DNA of 64,000 nucleotides from Hyphomicrobium_A sp963817485. GTDB taxonomy: Bacteria > Pseudomonadota > Alphaproteobacteria > Rhizobiales > Hyphomicrobiaceae. Location of the stretch: positions 62,001 through 126,000 of the forward strand of contig CAWFOR010000003.1 of assembly GCA_963817485.1 (NCBI GenBank). The letters run 5' to 3'. This document shows positions 1 through 12,153 of the stretch, in pieces. The notes under the pieces are model-generated. The model was given only the letters and a program-made list of their open reading frames with translations, did no database searches and was not told the DNA's origin. Numbering within the stretch: the first letter of the stretch is position 1; each line of letters opens with the position of its first letter. Position numbers and translations under genes: made by a program.

Positions 1-106
1 AATCGTGGCTTAACCACGCAGAATCGGGCCTGTCCCGAAATGACAGGTTCGATGCGGACGACGCTTTAGGGCTCGCCCGCAGAGCAAAACAAGGAGAGCA
101 AGGTTA

Positions 107-1259
107 ATGCTTTCGTTCCTCGCCACACCGATGTCGGCGGTTCTTGCCGTGGTGTCCTTCCTCGTCGTGCTCAGCATCGTGGTCTTCGTCCACGAGTTCG
201 GCCACTTCATCGTCGCGCGCTGGTGCGGCGTCGCGGTTCGCACCTTCTCCATCGGCTTTGGGCGGGAGATCTGGGGCTTCACCGATCGCAAGGGTACGCG
301 CTGGCGCGTCGCCTGGATTCCGCTCGGCGGCTACGTGAAGTTCGTGGACGACGAGAATGCCGCGAGCCAGCCGTCGCAGGATACGCTCGAGCGCATGACG
401 CCGGAGGAGCGCCGCGGCGCCTTCCAAACGAAGGCCGTCTGGCAGCGTGCAGCCGTGGTGTTCGCCGGGCCGGCCGCGAATTTTCTTCTCGCGATTCTGA
501 TCTACGCCGCCGTGAACTTCACCGTCGGCGTCCATACCATCGCGCCGCGCATCGGCGAGGTGAAGGCGGGGATGCCGGCGGCCGCCGCCGGCTTCCAGCC
601 GGGTGACGTGATCACCAGCATCGACGGCGATCCGATCGTAGGTTTCGAGGACGTGCAGCGCATCATCGCCGGCAACGGCGACCGCAAGCTCAGCTTCGGC
701 ATCGATCGCGGTGGGCAGAAGCTGACGCTGGAAGTGACGCCCGAAGGTCCAGGAGCAGAGCGACAACTTCGGCGGCACGTTCCGGCGCGGGCTCATCGGA
801 ATCACCCCCTCCGTCAAACCCGAGGCCATCGAGACGAAAAAGGTGGGATTCGTGGAGGCCGTGGGCCTGGGCGTGCGCGAGACCTACATGGACATCGCGC
901 AGACGCTGCAGGGCATCGGCGATATCCTCACGCGCCGGCAGGCGGCCGACCAGATGGGCGGACCGATCCTGATGGCACAGGTGACGGCGAAGGTTGCTGG
1001 CCTCGGCGTCGAGCCGATGCTGCGCTGGATCGCTTTTATCTCGGCGAACATTGGCTTTTTGAACCTGCTGCCGATACCCATCCTCGATGGCGGGCATCTC
1101 TTGTTTTACGCGATCGAGGCCGTGCGCCGGCGCCCCTTGAGCCGACGCATGCAGGAGATCGGCTTCCAGATCGGCATCGCGCTCGTTCTAATGCTCATGG
1201 TGTATGTAAATATGAACGATATTTTGCGGGTGTGGCGGCAGTGGACCAATGCGGGTTAA
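107..1259 (+). CDS. rseP: RseP/MmpA site-2 intramembrane zinc protease (one frameshift)
   Basis: This is an inner-membrane zinc metalloprotease that cleaves membrane-bound substrates such as anti-sigma factors within the bilayer. The HEFGH zinc motif is at residues 29-33 in the first membrane segment, a PDZ domain follows at about residues 145-220, and the LLPIPILDGGH motif with the third zinc ligand lies near the C-terminus. The reading frame changes at about 743-750. Upstream is frame 2; from 750 the frame reads QEQSDNFGGTFRRG and continues to the stop at 1259. Removing one base restores a protein of about 383 residues, the family length. The start is preceded by AAGGAGAG. It is the first gene of the rseP-bamA-lpx block. 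Confidence 0.93.
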
Positions 1260-1465
1260 ATGGCGTTCAGTGACGTAATCTTGCCACTTCCGCACCCCTT
1301 TCTTGATCGTTAAAAGCAGTACGTCGAGAGGGAGCGCGTTAACAAAAAGATTCCGGCCCTAGAGGCCTTTAAGCGCGCTAAGTGATCATGTGCGGTGCAG
1401 GGCCCGAAGCCGACGGGTGCTGCGGCCGAGGGGGAGTTCGGCAAATAACGAGGGCATATCCGCGG

Positions 1466-3847
1466 ATGCCTCTGGTTCGATCCATGTCGGTGAGAATTCG
1501 CCGCCTGCTGTTAGTCATGGCGCTGATCTCACCGGGGGTGCTGTTCGCCCCTGCCGCTTTGGCCGCGCAACCCGCAGCGGCTACGGCGAACGCGATCCGG
1601 GCGATCAATGTGGACGGCAACCGGCGCGTCGAGCCGGAGACCGTCCGCTCCTACCTGCAGTTCGCGCCTGGCGACGCCTACGATCCGGGCAAGGTCGACG
1701 GCTCCATCAAGGCGCTGTTTGCCACCGGCCTCTTCTCCGACGTGCGCATCGACCGCAGCGGCGCCGATGTGATGGTTACCGTCGTCGAGAATCCGGTGAT
1801 CAATCAGATCGCATTCGAGGGTAACAGCGAGGTCGATACCGAGACCTTGCGCAACGAGGTGCAGTTGAAGCCGCGTGCGGTGTTCACGCGCGCCCGTGTG
1901 CAGTCGGACGTCCAGCGCATCCTCGACGTCTACCAGCGCCAGGGCCGTTACGCGGCAACCGTCGATCCCAAGATCATCGAGCTCGAGCAGGACCGCGTGA
2001 ACCTCGTGTTCGAGATCAACGAGGGCCCTGCCACCAAGGTCAAGGGCATCCATTTCGTCGGCAACCACGCGTTCAGCGATTCCCAGCTCCGCGACGTCAT
2101 CTCGACGACGGAGAAGGGCTGGTTCGACTTCCTGAAGGGCACCGCGGTCTACGATCCCGATCGCATGAACCTCGATCGGGAGCTGCTGCGCCAGTACTAC
2201 ATGAAGAACGGCTACGCCGATGCGCAGGTGACGGCGGCAAACGCCGAGCTCGATCGCGACGGCTCGGGCTTCTTCGTCACCTACACCATCGACGAGGGCG
2301 AGCCCTATACGTTCGGCGCCGTCAACATCGAGAGCACGGTCCCGAACGTGCAGCCGACCAACTATCGCAGCAGTCTGCTGACCAAGGAGGGTGACACCTA
2401 CGACGCCCAGCAGATCGACAAGACGACCGAGGATATGACGCTCGCGGTGTCGCAGCAGGGCTATGCGTTTGCCCGCGTGCGCCCGCAGCCGCAGCCCGAC
2501 CCGGTCACGCACAAGATCTCGCTCAACTACGTCATCGAGGAAGGCCCGCGGGTCTACATCGAGCGCATCAACGTCATCGGCAACACGCGCACCAAGGACT
2601 ACGTGATCCGCCGCGAGTTCAAGCTGGCCGAAGGCGACGCCTACAATCCGCTGATGGTCGATCAGGCCAAGAAGCGCCTCAAGAACCTCGGTCTCTTCAA
2701 GAACGTCGAGGTGAAGCGGCGCCCAGGCTCGGCCCAGGACCGGGTTATCCTCGACGTCGAGGTGGTCGAGCAGTCAACCGGCGAGCTGTCGTTCGGCGTC
2801 GGCTATTCGACCTCGGAAGGCGTCATCGGCGACATCAGCCTCACCGAGCGCAACCTGATGGGCAACGGCCAGTTCCTGCGCTTGTCGCTGTCTGGCTCGT
2901 TCGAGCGCCTGCAGGTTCAGTTGAGCTTCACCGAGCCGCGCTTCCTCGACCGCAACATGGCGGCCGGCTTCGACCTGTTCCACAAAGAGCTCGACATGAC
3001 CTCGCAGTCGGGCTTCATGAGCCGCAGAACCGGCGGCGACGTGCGCCTGGGCTTCCCGATCTCCGAGAAGCTGTGGATGCAGACCAACTACACGATCTCG
3101 CGGGACGAGATCTACGACGTGCAGCCGACGGCGTCGCTTGCGATCCAGGAGTCCGCCGGCGTCACTTGGACCTCGCTCGTCGGCACGTCATTGACCTACG
3201 ATCTGCGCAACGACCCAAAGAACCCGACCAAGGGCTTGTTCTTCCAGGCCGGTGTCGATTTCGCCGGTCTTGGCGGCGACGTGCAGTACATCGAGCTACT
3301 CGGCTGAGGCGCGCGGGTACTACCCGATCACCGACAAGATCACCTTCGTCAGCCGCGCCATCGGCGGCACCATCCAGGGCTGGGGCGGCCAGGACGTGCG
3401 CCTGATCGACCTCTTCTTCAAGGGCGGTGAGACGGTGCGTGGCTTCGACCGTCGCCGGCTACGGTCCGCGCGACCTGAACACCAACAGTGCGCTCGGCGG
3501 CCAGACCTACTGGGCGACGACGGCGGAAATCCGCTTCCCCATCCCGTTCGTCCCCGACGACCTCGGCATCCAGGGCGCCGTGTTCGCCGATGCGGGCTCG
3601 CTGTTCGGCGCTGGAGCCGGCGCCAAGAACGCGCCGCAAGGCTGTGGGTCGGCTACATTGACCCGCGACGGATGCGTATAACGCGTCTGTCTCGCCGACA
3701 GCTCGGCCATCCGCTCCTCGGTCGGCGCGAGCTTGATGTGGGCCTCGCCCGTCGGCCCGATCCGCATGGATTTTGCCAAGGTCCTCACCAAAGAGACCTA
3801 CGACCAAGACGCAGTTCTTCCGCTTCGGCGCGGCGACAAAGTTCTGA
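1466..3847 (+). CDS. bamA: BamA outer-membrane protein assembly factor (several frameshifts at the 3' end)
   Basis: BamA is the core of the outer-membrane beta-barrel assembly machine. A signal peptide (RIRRLLLVMALISPG, cleaved after ALA) is followed by five POTRA repeats over about residues 35-420 and a barrel. The frame is intact to about 3292. It then changes at 3292-3298, at 3450-3456, several times within 3640-3700 and at about 3812. The pieces join to a protein of about 790 residues ending RFGAATKF, with the terminal Phe expected of a barrel protein. ATG 1466 was chosen because GAGGG lies 11 bases upstream; ATG 1484 is an alternative. The gene is essential in Gram-negative bacteria, so the breaks are probably sequence errors. 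Confidence 0.92.
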
Positions 3848-3952
3848 CGTACCCGGCCCAAGTGCTAAAAGGGGTGCCCGGATCGGCTCAAAGCCGGCCG
3901 AAGGCATTCGCATAAGCAATAGGGAGCGTCGCCCGGGCGGCGGTTTTCTTGA

Positions 3953-5006
3953 ATGGAGCATCCCGGTTTCTTCGAGCGGGCCGGTCCATTCTCGCTCAGC
4001 GACGTCGCCAAGGCGACCAATGCGCAGCTCGCGCCCGGCGCCGACCCGGCCCTGCAGATCGCCGATGTGCGCACGCTCGCCGACGCCTCCGAGCACGATC
4101 TTTCGTTTCTCGATAACCGCAAGTATGCGATCCACCTGACGCACACGCGCGCCGCCGCGTGCCTCCTCGCGCCGGCATTCGCCGCAAACGTCCCGAAAGG
4201 GACATCGCCCCTCATCACCGCCGAGCCCTATCGCGGGTTCGCGCTGGCGCTGGGGCTCTTCTATCCCGATGCCATGCAGCCGAAGGCCGCAAGGTCGGGC
4301 GGCGCGGCGCTCGTTGATCCTACGGCTCAGTTGGAGGAGGGGGTCGTGCTGGAGCCCGGCGCCGTCGTCGGTGCCGAGGCGCGCATCGGGCGGGGCACGC
4401 GCATCGCGGCGGGGGCTGTGATCGGCTACCGGGTCAGCATAGGCCGCGACAGCTATATCGGCCCTCTGGCCACGCTGGTGCATACCCTGGTCGGAGACCG
4501 GGTGATTGTGCACTCGGGCACGCGCATCGGCCAGGACGGGTTCGGCTTTGCCATGGGCCCGCGGGGTCATCTCAAGGTGCCGCAGATCGGCCGGGTCATC
4601 ATCCAGGATGACGTTGAGATCGGGGCCAACACCACGATCGACCGGGGGGCACTTAAGGATACGATTATCGGTGAAGGGACCAAAATTGATAATCTGGTGC
4701 AAATCGGGCACAACGTCGTGGTCGGCAGGCACTGTGTGATCGTGGCCCAGACCGGAATCTCGGGTTCGACCGAGCTCGGCGACTTTGTCGTCATGGGCTG
4801 GGCAATCGGGAACCTCGGGCCACGTCAAGATCGGCACGGGCGCCCAGATCGCTGGGACGGCCCATGCCACGAAGGATGTTGCGCCGGGAGTACGCATCGG
4901 CGGCACGCCCGGCCGTCCCATCCAACAGTGGCGGCGGGAGGTCGCCATCCTGGCGCGGCTAGCCAAACGTCGCGGCGGTGGCGGCGGGAACGAGGACGGC
5001 GCGTGA
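3953..5006 (+). CDS. lpxD: LpxD UDP-3-O-acylglucosamine N-acyltransferase (one frameshift)
   Basis: LpxD adds the N-linked acyl chain in lipid A synthesis, the third committed step of the Raetz pathway. An N-terminal uridine-binding domain (about residues 1-105) precedes a left-handed beta-helix of hexapeptide repeats. The catalytic histidine region is visible around KIDNLVQIGHNVVVG. The frame shifts at about 4797-4803, where GGCTGGGCA carries one base too many; the continuation SGTSGHVKIGTGAQIAGTAH runs to the stop at 5006, giving about 350 residues, the usual size. The gene follows bamA at 105 bp and precedes fabZ. Confidence 0.93.
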
Positions 5007-5064
5007 GCGCACTCTTCGGTTGCTGACGAAGGTCGGGTCGGTTGGGTTTGCGAGGTCGCGGAGC

Positions 5065-5577
5065 ATGAACGATATGAGTGAGCCACAGGGCAAAGCGAAG
5101 CTCGATACGGCGGACATCATCAAGGTTCTGAAGTACCTGCCGCATCGCTATCCGTTTCTCATGCTCGACCGCATCTACGACATGGACGGCGATCGCAGCT
5201 GCGTGGGCTTGAAGAACGTGACCATCAACGAGCCGTTCTTCCAGGGTCACTTTCCGCAGTTCCCCGTGATGCCGGGCGTGCTCATCATCGAGGGGCTGGC
5301 GCAGACGGCGGGCGCCTTGTGCGTGCACAGCCTCGGGCAGGACTACAAGGCCGAGCTCGTCTATTTCATGGCCATCGACCGTGCGAAATTTCGCAAGCCC
5401 GTGCTCCCGGGCGACCAGATCCACTATCACGTGAAGAAGATCCGCAACCGCGGCCGCGTATGGCGCTTCTTCGGCGAGGCCAAGGTCGACGGCAAGACGG
5501 TCGCCGAGGCCGAGGTCAGCGCCATGCTGGCCGATAGCGCGGACGCCCGCGCATTCGCGGCAGGCAAGCATGGGTGA
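5065..5577 (+). CDS. fabZ: FabZ (3R)-hydroxyacyl-ACP dehydratase
   Basis: FabZ is a cytoplasmic hot-dog fold dehydratase of fatty-acid elongation that competes with LpxA for hydroxyacyl-ACP. The typical sequence LPHRYPFLMLDR and the active-site stretch FFQGHFPQFPVMPGVLIIE (catalytic His and Glu) are both present. I chose ATG 5065, giving 170 residues; the open frame extends upstream into lpxD, but that extension is not like FabZ. The 3' end overlaps the lpxA start by 8 bases, so fabZ and lpxA are probably translationally coupled. Confidence 0.95.
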   Translation: MNDMSEPQGKAKLDTADIIKVLKYLPHRYPFLMLDRIYDMDGDRSCVGLKNVTINEPFFQGHFPQFPVMPGVLIIEGLAQTAGALCVHSLGQDYKAELVYFMAIDRAKFRKPVLPGDQIHYHVKKIRNRGRVWRFFGEAKVDGKTVAEAEVSAMLADSADARAFAAGKHG

Positions 5578-6376
5578 GATGAGTGCTCATCCGACGGCAG
5601 TCATCGAGGCGGGGGCAAAGCTCGGCTCGGGCGTGAAGATCGGCCCCTACTGCGTGGTCGGCTCCGATGTCGTGCTCGACGAGGACGTCGAGCTCTTGAG
5701 CCACGTCGTCGTCGCCGGGCGCACGCACATCGGGCCGCGCACGCGCATCTTTCCGTTCGCCTCCATCGGCCATCAGCCGCAGGACCTCAAATACAAGGGC
5801 GAGCCGTCGACGCTGTCGGTCGGCGCCGACTGCATCATCCGCGAAGGCGTGACGCTCAATCCCGGCACCGCCGGCGGCGGCATGGCGACGACCATCGGCA
5901 ACGCTTGCGCGTTCCTCGCCAACTCGCACGTCGGCCACGACTGCCACGTCGGCGACAACGTCATCTTCTCCAACAACGTGATGCTCGCGGGCCATTGCAA
6001 CGTGGGCGACTTCGCCATTCTCGGCGGCGGCGCGGCCGTCATCCAGTTTGCCCGCGTCGGCGCGCATTCCTTCCTCGGCGGCATGTCCGGGCTCGAGAAC
6101 GACCTCATCCCTTACGGCATGGCGCTCGGCAATCGCGCGCACCTGTCGGGGCTCAACATCGTCGGCCTGCAGCGGCGCGGCTTTTCGCGCGCCGACATCC
6201 ACGACCTGCGGCGCGCCTACCGCTCGCTGTTTGCAGCCGAGGGCACGCTGACGGAGCGCATGGTGGACGTGGAGAAGGAATTTGCGGGCCACACCATCGT
6301 CGAGGAGATCCTGGTGTTCATCCGCGCGGGGGGCAAGCGCAGCCTCTGCACGCCGCGGGAAGCGACCGAGGCCTGA
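5570..6376 (+). CDS. lpxA: LpxA UDP-N-acetylglucosamine O-acyltransferase
   Basis: LpxA catalyses the first step of lipid A synthesis, acylating UDP-GlcNAc at O-3 from hydroxyacyl-ACP. The protein has 268 residues: hexapeptide-repeat beta-helix over about residues 5-190, then an alpha-helical C-terminal domain. The catalytic His lies in NSHVGHDCHVGDN. IGHQPQDLKYKGE is a family signature. ATG 5579 (MSAHPTAVIEAG) is an alternative start. The frame is intact. It sits between fabZ and lpxI in an operon-like series. Confidence 0.95.
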   Translation: MGEMSAHPTAVIEAGAKLGSGVKIGPYCVVGSDVVLDEDVELLSHVVVAGRTHIGPRTRIFPFASIGHQPQDLKYKGEPSTLSVGADCIIREGVTLNPGTAGGGMATTIGNACAFLANSHVGHDCHVGDNVIFSNNVMLAGHCNVGDFAILGGGAAVIQFARVGAHSFLGGMSGLENDLIPYGMALGNRAHLSGLNIVGLQRRGFSRADIHDLRRAYRSLFAAEGTLTERMVDVEKEFAGHTIVEEILVFIRAGGKRSLCTPREATEA

Positions 6377-6386
6377 GAAGAAGGCC

Positions 6387-7698
6387 ATGTTGTCTCCAGA
6401 GCATGGGGTTGTCGGCATCCTGGCGGGCGCAGGAAGCCTGCCGCGCGAGGTGGCCCAGCACGTGACCGCCCGCGGCGGCAGGGTGCACGTCGTCACGCTC
6501 GGCGACGGCGTCGACGTAGGGCTCGCCGACTTCCCGGTGACAAAAGCCGACATGGCCAAGGTCGGAACGATCCTGCGCGCTTTCAGGAACGCCGGCTGCC
6601 GCAAGCTCGTCATCGTCGGGGCGGTGACCCGGCCGGATCTCGGGGCGCTGTGGCCGGATCTCGGCTTCTTCCTCAGTCTTCCGGCGATCCTGCGCCTCAT
6701 TGCCACCGGCGGCGACGACGACCTCCTGAGCAGCATCGTGCGCTTCTTCGAAGGCAAGGGCTTCGAGGTCGTGGCGCCGGCGGCGATGGCGCCGGAGCTG
6801 CTCGCGGGCGCGGGGCCATTGGGTAAGGTCGTGGCAACCGAGCGAGCAGGCGCGGGATGCCGCCGTGGGATTCGATGCAGTGCGCGCCATGGGGCCTTAC
6901 GACGTCGGGCAGGCCGTCGTCGTGACCGACGGCCGGCTCGAGGCGGTCGAGGGCGTTGAGGGAACGGACCGCATGCTCGCGCGCGTGGCGGCGCGGCGCG
7001 CCCGCAGCGGTGAGCCCCAAACGGGGCGTCGCGGTGTGCTCGTCAAGCGACCCAAGCCCGGCCAGGAGCTGCGCATCGATCTGCCTGCGATCGGCCCCGG
7101 AACGGTCGAGCGTGCGATGGAGGCCGGGCTTGCCGGCATCGCGGTGCAGGCGGGCGGCGTTCTTGCGGCGGAGCGGGCCCGGCTCGTGCGCCGCGCCGAC
7201 GACGGCGGTCTATTCGTGCAGGGGTGGGAGATCGCGAATGCGAGCAGTGCCGCCGCCGCGGCGGGTCCCCAGGGATGGCACGCAACAGCGCTGACCCCGC
7301 GCAAGCTCGACGCCTCGCAAATCGACGACGCCGCCAAAGGCGCCGGGCTGCTGGCGACGATCGATGCCTTCGGCAGCGGGCGCGGAGCCATCGTCGATCG
7401 CGGGCACGTGCTGGCGGTCGAGTGCACCCAAAGCGTGGAGGCGCTGTTCGCGGAGGCCCGAGGCATGCGCCAGTGGGGACGCCGGCGCTCGCGCCGCTCG
7501 GGCGTGGCCGTGCTCGGGCAGGCCTCCGATCTGCAACCCAGCCTCGTCAATGCCGCGGCAACTGCGGGTCTTGCGGGACTGGCGCTCGTCGGCCAACCTC
7601 CTGCCGCCGCGCACGCAGCGATTGCGGAGGCCGATCGCCTCGGCCTCGCGGTCGTGGCGCTCGCGGCTGCACAGGATGGGCAGCATGGCCGCCAGTGA
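6387..7698 (+). CDS. lpxI: LpxI UDP-2,3-diacylglucosamine pyrophosphatase with an extra degenerate C-terminal domain (one frameshift)
   Basis: LpxI hydrolyses UDP-2,3-diacylglucosamine to lipid X; it replaces LpxH in most alphaproteobacteria. The N-terminal domain (GILAGAGSLPREVA, then VTKADMAKVG) occupies about 6387-6840. The frame then shifts at about 6838-6846 (an extra base in GAGCGAG). The C-terminal domain with AVEGVEGTD and GVLVKRPKPGQELRIDLPAI follows at about 6885-7220. The known family ends there at about 280 residues. This gene runs on for about 155 residues, and that extension looks like a second, decayed copy of the same C-terminal domain (GAIVDRGHVLAVECTQSVEA, then ADRLGLAVVAL) without the EGTD motif. 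The 3' end overlaps the lpxB start. Confidence 0.85.
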
Positions 7699-8941
7699 CA
7701 GACGCTCGCGCGCGTGGGGGCAGGCCGCCGAGAGAACGGAGCGTCCCGGCGCCGCACGCCACGATCTGCGCCTCTTTCTAATCGCGGGCGAGCACTCCGG
7801 TGACGCGCTGGGATCGCGCCTCATGGCCGCGTTGAATGCGCAGCGCAAGGGCCGCATTCATTACCTCGGCGTCGGCGGCGAAGGGATGGAGCGCGAGGGG
7901 CTCGCCTCGCAGTTTCCCTTGAGCGACGTCGCCGTGATGGGACCGTTGTCGATCCTGCCGCGGCTGCCGCGCATCATCGCGCGCGTGCGCCGCACGGCCA
8001 AAGCGGCCATCGCTGCCGAGCCCGACGCCGTCGTCATCATCGATGCGCCGGAGTTCACACATCCGATCGCCAAGCGCATCCGCAAACGCGCGCCGCAGAT
8101 CCCCATCATCGACTATGTCTCCCCCAGCGTGTGGGCGTGGCGGCCGGGCCGGGCGCGCAAGATGCGCGCTTATGTCGATCACGTGCTGGCGCTGCTGCCG
8201 TTCGAGCCGCAGGCGCACGAGGAGCTGGGCGGTCCGCCCTGCACCTATATCGGCCACCCGCTGATCGAGCGGCTCGATTGGATGCACAAGCTCGACCCTT
8301 ATGAGCTTGCCGATCGGCTGCGGCTGGAGGAGACGCGCCCTGTCCTCGTCGTGCTGCCGGGCAGCCGCACCTCCGAGGTCGGGCGCCTGATGGGGCCATT
8401 CGGCAAGGCCGTCGATCTGCTCGAAGAACGCGGGCTCGCTCCGCAAGTCATCATTCCGGTGGTGCCGCATGTGCGCCCCCTCATCGAGGAGCACCTCAAG
8501 TCGTGGCGCGTCAGGCCCCACCTCATCGAGGGCGACGAGGACAAGTTCCGCGCCTTCAAGCTGGCGCACGCCGCGCTGACCGCATCCGGCACGGTCACGT
8601 TGGAGCTCGGGCTCGCGGGCACGCCGATGGTGGTCGCCTACCGTGTCGACTGGCTTTCGGCCGGCCCGCTGCGCATGCTCATCAAGGCGCCCTCGGTGGT
8701 GCTGGCAAACCTCGTGCTCTCCGAGAAGGCCTTCCCCGAGTTCATCCAGGAGGACTGCACGCCCGAGCATCTCGCAAGCGCGGTGGAGCTGTTGCTTAGG
8801 GATACGTTCGAGCGGCGCGGGCAGCTCGCGGCGCTTGCGCGCATCCCCACGCGGATGCTGCGCGAGGGCAGCTCGCCGAGCGATCTCGCGGCCGAGATCG
8901 TGCTGCAGTACGCCGAGCACGGACGCGCGCCGCCCGACTGA
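7685..8941 (+). CDS. lpxB: LpxB lipid-A-disaccharide synthase
   Basis: LpxB is a peripheral inner-membrane glycosyltransferase (family GT19) that joins lipid X to UDP-diacylglucosamine. Family hallmarks are LIAGEHSGDALGSRLMAAL near the N-terminus, YVSPSVWAWRPGR, and VVLPGSRTSEV. From ATG 7685 it has 418 residues; the first 20 are not conserved, and ATG 7676 is also possible. It overlaps the end of lpxI by 14 bases. It closes the lipid A block and faces gltA. Confidence 0.95.
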   Translation: MAASDRRSRAWGQAAERTERPGAARHDLRLFLIAGEHSGDALGSRLMAALNAQRKGRIHYLGVGGEGMEREGLASQFPLSDVAVMGPLSILPRLPRIIARVRRTAKAAIAAEPDAVVIIDAPEFTHPIAKRIRKRAPQIPIIDYVSPSVWAWRPGRARKMRAYVDHVLALLPFEPQAHEELGGPPCTYIGHPLIERLDWMHKLDPYELADRLRLEETRPVLVVLPGSRTSEVGRLMGPFGKAVDLLEERGLAPQVIIPVVPHVRPLIEEHLKSWRVRPHLIEGDEDKFRAFKLAHAALTASGTVTLELGLAGTPMVVAYRVDWLSAGPLRMLIKAPSVVLANLVLSEKAFPEFIQEDCTPEHLASAVELLLRDTFERRGQLAALARIPTRMLREGSSPSDLAAEIVLQYAEHGRAPPD

Positions 8942-8949
8942 TACGGCGA

Positions 8950-8976
8950 CGGCGGCAGACCGTTGGTCCGCCGCCG
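8950..8976. terminator. Hairpin between convergent lpxB and gltA
   Basis: Arms CGGCGGCAGACC and GGTCCGCCGCCG flank a 3-base loop with a single A-C mismatch. The hairpin lies just after lpxB and 33 bp before the end of gltA, so it may act in both directions. There is no clear T-run on either strand. Confidence 0.5.
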
Positions 8977-9008
8977 CCAAAACGTTCAGTGTGCTCGCGC
9001 GGTTGCGC

Positions 9009-10331
<1,323 letters not shown>

Positions 10332-10595
10332 GGCGCATCTCCCTGTGATACCGGCCCGCGGTCAAAGTCTGCAGGCACTCCGAGGCTTCCCGGTGCGAGA
10401 TCCAAGTAGCGTCCCCTATGAGCGTTTTTCGTTGTGATGCCGGTCGATCGGCCCGCCGGCAGTCTTGGCAACGAGCTAAATGCTACACCATTTTCGCACC
10501 GCAACATAGACGCCGCGTGCAAGAGACGCAGCGTTTCGATTGCCGCGGAACCGAATGGTTAGCGGCCGTCTTCTCGGGCGCCGAAGTCAGGCGGC

Positions 10596-12035
10596 TCAGC
10601 TCGCCTGGTCGCGAATCCGCGCCAACGCCTCGTCGCGGCCGAGCACGGCCATGACATCAAAGACCGGCGGCGATACCGCTCTTCCGGTGAGCGCGGCTCG
10701 CAGTGGTTGAGCAACCTTGCCGAGCTTGGCGCCGTTGGCTTCCGCGTAGGTACGCACGATCTCCTCCAGCGACGCCGCCAGCCAGTGGTCCGCTGCCTCC
10801 AATTTGGGCAAGAGCGCACCCAAGCGGCCACGGGCTTCCGCGTCGAGCAGCTTCTCCGCCTTGTCGTCGAGCGCCAAGGGCCGCTCGGCAAAGAGATAGC
10901 CGGCGCCGTCGAGCAGCTCGAGCAGCGTCTTGGCCCGTTCCTTGAGGCTCGGAATGGCGGAAAGGAGCTGGGCGCGGGTGTTGGCGTCGAGACGCGCGAC
11001 GATCTTCGCCCCGCCGGGGACGAACGGCAGGATGTCCTCGAGCCGCTTCATCAGCTCCAGATCGCTCGTGTTGCGGATGTAATGGCCGTTGAGGTCCTCG
11101 AGCTTGGCAAAGTCGAAGCGCGCCGCCGAGCGGCCGATGCCCGAGAGATCGAACCAGTCGACCAACTGCGAGGTCGACATGATCTCATCGTTGCCGTGGC
11201 TCCAGCCGAGCCGCACGAGATAGTTGCGCAGTGCGGCCGGCAGATAGCCCATCTCGCGGTAGGCCTCGATGCCGAGCGCACCGTGGCGCTTCGACAGCTT
11301 GGCGCCGTCGGGTCCGTGGATCAGCGGCACGTGTGCGAAGATCGGAGCCTCCCAGCCCATGGCGGCATAGATCTGCGCCTGGCGCGCGGCATTGGTCAGA
11401 TGGTCGACGCCGCGGATGACGTGCGTGATCTGCATGTCGTGGTCGTCGACGACGACAGCGAGATTGTAGGTCGGGGTGCCGTCGCTGCGCAGGATGATGA
11501 GGTCGTCGAGCTCCTTGTTGGCGAACACGACGCGGCCCTGCACCTGATCGTCGATCACCGTCTCGCCCTCGCGCGGCGCCTTGAGCCGGATCACGTAGGG
11601 CTGCCCCTTGGGGGCCTCGCCGGGGTCGCGGTCGCGCCAGGGGCTGCGGATCGAGAGCGGGCGCTTCTCGGCCTCGGCCGCCTTGCGCATGGCGTCGAGC
11701 TCGTCCGTCGTCAGGTAGCAGCGGTAGGCGTGGCCGCGCGCGAGCAGCTCCTCGGCCACCTCGCGGTGACGCTTGGCTTGGGCAAACTGCGATACGTGCT
11801 CGCCGGTCCAGTCGAGCTCCAGCCACGTGAGCCCATCGAGGATGGCGTCGACGGCGGCCGGCGTCAGGCGCTCGCGGTCGGTGTCCTCGATGCGCAGCAG
11901 CATCTTGCCGCCGCGGCCCTTGGCGTAGAGCCAGTTGAACAGCGCCGTGCGCGCCCCGCCGATATGCAGGAAGCCAGTCGGGGAGGGGGCAAAGCGCACG
12001 ATCGGCGCGCGGTCGCTCCGGGTCTTGTCGGTCAT
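10596..12035 (-). CDS. gltX: Glutamyl-tRNA synthetase
   Basis: This is a class I aminoacyl-tRNA synthetase charging tRNA-Glu. The HIGH-type motif PTGFLHIGGARTA and the KMSKS-type motif AKLSKRHG are both present, and the C-terminal anticodon-binding domain ends in RDEALARIRDQ. From ATG 12035 it has 479 residues, the usual size. The open frame continues 78 codons upstream, but that part is not conserved and crosses the divergent comEC start region. gltX and comEC are divergent, with 118 bp between start codons. Confidence 0.96.
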   Translation of the reverse strand: MTDKTRSDRAPIVRFAPSPTGFLHIGGARTALFNWLYAKGRGGKMLLRIEDTDRERLTPAAVDAILDGLTWLELDWTGEHVSQFAQAKRHREVAEELLARGHAYRCYLTTDELDAMRKAAEAEKRPLSIRSPWRDRDPGEAPKGQPYVIRLKAPREGETVIDDQVQGRVVFANKELDDLIILRSDGTPTYNLAVVVDDHDMQITHVIRGVDHLTNAARQAQIYAAMGWEAPIFAHVPLIHGPDGAKLSKRHGALGIEAYREMGYLPAALRNYLVRLGWSHGNDEIMSTSQLVDWFDLSGIGRSAARFDFAKLEDLNGHYIRNTSDLELMKRLEDILPFVPGGAKIVARLDANTRAQLLSAIPSLKERAKTLLELLDGAGYLFAERPLALDDKAEKLLDAEARGRLGALLPKLEAADHWLAASLEEIVRTYAEANGAKLGKVAQPLRAALTGRAVSPPVFDVMAVLGRDEALARIRDQAS

Positions 12036-12153
12036 CTGATGTCGATTGCTGCTGGGATGGAAGTAGGGCGCCGATGTAGCATAGGACGGCGGGGTCGGTA
12101 AGGGGCGGCCAAGGTCCACAGAGGGACGGCCGCGGACGGGGGAAGCCAGGGCC

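Noticed and set aside
1..106. A gene end (dxr is expected here) before rseP
   Set aside because: The 106 bases contain no stretch I can assign to dxr; only the rseP ribosome-binding site is clear.
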